Source: Allopusillimonas sp008369125 (GTDB lineage: Bacteria; Pseudomonadota; Gammaproteobacteria; Burkholderiales; Burkholderiaceae_B). Taken from it: a stretch of DNA of 64,000 nucleotides. The notes below the pieces were generated by a model. It was not told the origin of the DNA. It worked only from the letters and a program-made list of their open reading frames with translations, and made no database searches. Below are positions 62,356 through 64,000 of this stretch, one piece after another. The position numbers and the translations under genes were made by a program. The stretch spans positions 248,001 to 312,000 of the forward strand of contig NZ_VOAY01000002.1 of the NCBI RefSeq assembly GCF_008369125.1. Direction: 5' to 3'. Each line of letters begins with the position of its first letter. Within the stretch, counting starts at the first letter, position 1.

Positions 62356-63234
62356 TCACTCAGCAATGCGGTACCAAAGCGCGCCTATCCATTCATGCAG
62401 GACGGTGTTCGATTGATTCAGGCCGTCGAGCTTGGGCAAGTATTGCAGCAGGTTATCCAGCGGCGCAGGCTGGAAGGCCGTGGGTGCCGGAATGACGGTA
62501 AAGCCAACACGCTGGTAGCTGGCGATAGCGCGGCGCATGTGCGAAGCGCTTGTAACCAGCAATATCGTCTGTATGCCCTGCGGTGTGAGCATGTCCCAGG
62601 AATACTGCGCATTTTCGGCGGTGTTCTCCGACCTGCCCTCCACCCATTGCACCGGTGTGGCAAAAAATGTGTGCAAATCGTTGGCCATAGTCTGACCTGA
62701 CGGCTCGCCATCGACCGGCACCCCGCCCGACACCAAAATGGGCAGGCCCGTGCGCTTGTGTAGATAGGAACCGTAACGGATTCTAAGCAAGCTTGACTCT
62801 GCCGTCGTGTTGATGCCACCAAACTCGGGTTGCCGGTATAGCACTCCGCCGGCCAGCACCACGATGGCTTGCGCATCACGCGCTGCACCCTGATCCAGCG
62901 CTGCCGGCGTAAGCACCGGTACATCCTCGAGCTCGCTCAACAACTTGTGGGACACCACCGGCATAGACAACACAATAATGCACAACATGCTGACAAGAAT
63001 GATGCCGATTCCTGTGCGGCGATAGCCGCGCCATAGAAAAACACAACTCAATGCCATCAAAAGCAGCAAGTTGCCCGGAAAAAGCAGTGCCATGGAAACG
63101 GCTTTAGAGGCAATAAGAGACGGAGACATGGCAATCAGCATTATCAGCAAAAGCGCGCGTGGCGCGATGGCCGGATTGTAGTCGGTGTCGTTATCGACAA
63201 CCGCGTCAGATGACGCCAACTTTGGGCACGGCAA
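62356..63234 (-). CDS. ElyC/SanA/YdcF-family (DUF218) membrane protein
   Basis: A 292-residue inner-membrane protein. Seen: two to three hydrophobic segments in the first 95 residues (for example ALLLIMLIAMSPSLIASKAV, GIGIILVSMLCIIVLSMPVV), then the DUF218 domain with AIVVLAGGVLYRQPE, LPILVSGG, ENTAENAQYSWDML and LLVTSASHMRRAIASYQRVG. Known: ElyC affects envelope and peptidoglycan precursor metabolism in E. coli. The start is uncertain, as the frame opens with TTG at 63234 and no good ribosome site is seen. Confidence 0.88.
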   Translation of the reverse strand: MPCPKLASSDAVVDNDTDYNPAIAPRALLLIMLIAMSPSLIASKAVSMALLFPGNLLLLMALSCVFLWRGYRRTGIGIILVSMLCIIVLSMPVVSHKLLSELEDVPVLTPAALDQGAARDAQAIVVLAGGVLYRQPEFGGINTTAESSLLRIRYGSYLHKRTGLPILVSGGVPVDGEPSGQTMANDLHTFFATPVQWVEGRSENTAENAQYSWDMLTPQGIQTILLVTSASHMRRAIASYQRVGFTVIPAPTAFQPAPLDNLLQYLPKLDGLNQSNTVLHEWIGALWYRIAE

Positions 63235-63307
63235 GGGGCAGCATGGCTTGCGCTGCGATGCATCTGCGGCAGGTGTATGTGTGTACTACCGTGATCAGCG
63301 CAATTAA

Positions 63308-64000
63308 CTACCAATCCATTTTGGCAACTGTGTGTGCCATGAGGGCCTGCTCTGCCTGCAGGCTGGACGGCTCACTGTAAACCATGCATGGGCCCTGAAC
63401 GCTCAAAAACACCACAGCGCCAAGATCGGGCGCGGACAGCGAAGGCGTGCGCAGACTGATCCGAGTACTACCCACCATTAAATCCAGCATGGTATGGTCG
63501 CCCCGAAACGAGCGATGCATGACGCGGGCTGAAACGCCCGAACCTTGCGGCGCAAGCCTAACCTGTTCGGGCCGAAGCATGATCGAAACAGCACCAAACG
63601 TGGCTGAAACTGGGCCATGCATGGCAAGCCGGCCCAGAGGCGACTCTACGCCTTGCGCGGTGACCTGCGCAGTGAGAAAAATCGTGCCGCCCGTCAATCG
63701 CGCAACAGCAGGGTTGGCTGGGCGCCAGTAAACGGTTTCAGGACTGGCGCATTGCATGATTTGACCAGCCTGCATTACCGCCATGCGATCCGACACGGCA
63801 AAGGCCTCGCCCGGATCGTGCGTGACCAGAATCGTGGTGGTCCCGGTTTGCCTCAGCACGCCGATTACGTCTTCACACATGCGCCGGCGCAAATCCAAGT
63901 CCAGCGCATTGAAGGGTTCATCCAGCAGGATCAGGGCGGGATCGGGAGCCAGCGCACGCGCCAGGGCAACACGCTGCTGCTGACCACCAGACAACTCGTG
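63308..64000 (-). CDS. ABC transporter ATPase (FbpC/PotA type), N-terminal part outside window
   Basis: The C-terminal 230 residues of an importer ATPase, open to the window edge. Seen: signature SGGQQQRVALARALAPDP, Walker B LILLDEPFNALD, switch VTHDPGEAF, and a TOBE_2-like regulatory domain (MLRPEQVRLAPQGSGVSARV) in the C-terminal half. The length after the signature is that of iron(III), spermidine/putrescine or sulphate-type importers. The permease and binding protein genes should lie to the right. The substrate is not determinable. Confidence 0.92.
   Translation of the reverse strand, partial: HELSGGQQQRVALARALAPDPALILLDEPFNALDLDLRRRMCEDVIGVLRQTGTTTILVTHDPGEAFAVSDRMAVMQAGQIMQCASPETVYWRPANPAVARLTGGTIFLTAQVTAQGVESPLGRLAMHGPVSATFGAVSIMLRPEQVRLAPQGSGVSARVMHRSFRGDHTMLDLMVGSTRISLRTPSLSAPDLGAVVFLSVQGPCMVYSEPSSLQAEQALMAHTVAKMDW

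Noticed and set aside
1..64000. tRNA, rRNA, CRISPR array, transposase or prophage genes
   Set aside because: I looked for conserved tRNA ends, repeat-spacer patterns, integrase and transposase motifs on both strands and found none. A tRNAscan or ISfinder run would be the decisive check.

Overview
The window looks like a chromosomal segment of a betaproteobacterium of the order Burkholderiales, most likely family Alcaligenaceae (Bordetella, Pusillimonas, Candidimonas or Paralcaligenes type). The arguments are five Bug-type (TctC) periplasmic solute-binding proteins with no tctA or tctB genes beside them, which is the typical expansion of that family, a tandem cphA'-cphA cyanophycin pair followed by the ABC transporter and DUF1854 genes that accompany it in betaproteobacteria, and an ldtD-mepK cell-wall pair. 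I see no rRNA, tRNA, CRISPR array, insertion sequence, integrase or prophage. Family names and homology statements come from recognising motifs by eye; no search was run.

Layout. 1-2071: end of the UvrC-like nuclease gene cho and a Bug protein. 2207-5372 (minus strand): an ECF sigma factor and its RskA-like anti-sigma factor, translationally coupled, next to msrP and a fasciclin gene; this resembles the mycobacterial SigK-RskA-MPT70/83 arrangement, with a redox repair enzyme added. 5762-11181: two small regulator-plus-Bug modules (TetR-Bug-cupin and GntR/FumA-hydrolase-family-Bug), the second with four matching half-operators between its divergent genes. 11385-24542: a mixed accessory region with an HNH nuclease joined to a PUA-like domain, mntH, an AhpD-like protein, a phosphoesterase-lipid kinase pair, an intact higBA, a broken RelE-type pair, a truncated third antitoxin, a truncated DUF2231 gene, and a FixLJ-like two-component system followed by an exported GlcG/HbpS protein. 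24550-28100: LysR-controlled MlrC-like peptidase plus Bug.

28495-37659 holds two very large adjacent genes (1393 and 1657 codons) with no recognisable function and no signal peptides; the second carries a short collagen-like Gly-Pro-Val/Ile tract and a Thr/Ala/Ser-rich linker near its C-terminus. They are the best candidate here for an undescribed system. 37859-44018: a split chromate transporter, an SDR, an MFS carrier, ldtD and mepK. 44086-52364: a LysR-controlled catabolic block in which Bug, amidase, amidohydrolase and acyl-CoA ligase are tightly packed, followed by an aromatic-type aldehyde dehydrogenase. This suggests uptake of an unknown amide, hydrolysis to an acid and activation to a CoA thioester.

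53252-62252 is a cyanophycin island: cphA' and cphA read left, while an ABC exporter-type transporter and DUF1854 read right from the shared AT-rich intergenic region. A protein resembling the Bacillus spore transglutaminase Tgl faces them convergently. The window ends with an ElyC/SanA-like membrane protein and the 3' part of an FbpC/PotA-type ABC ATPase gene.
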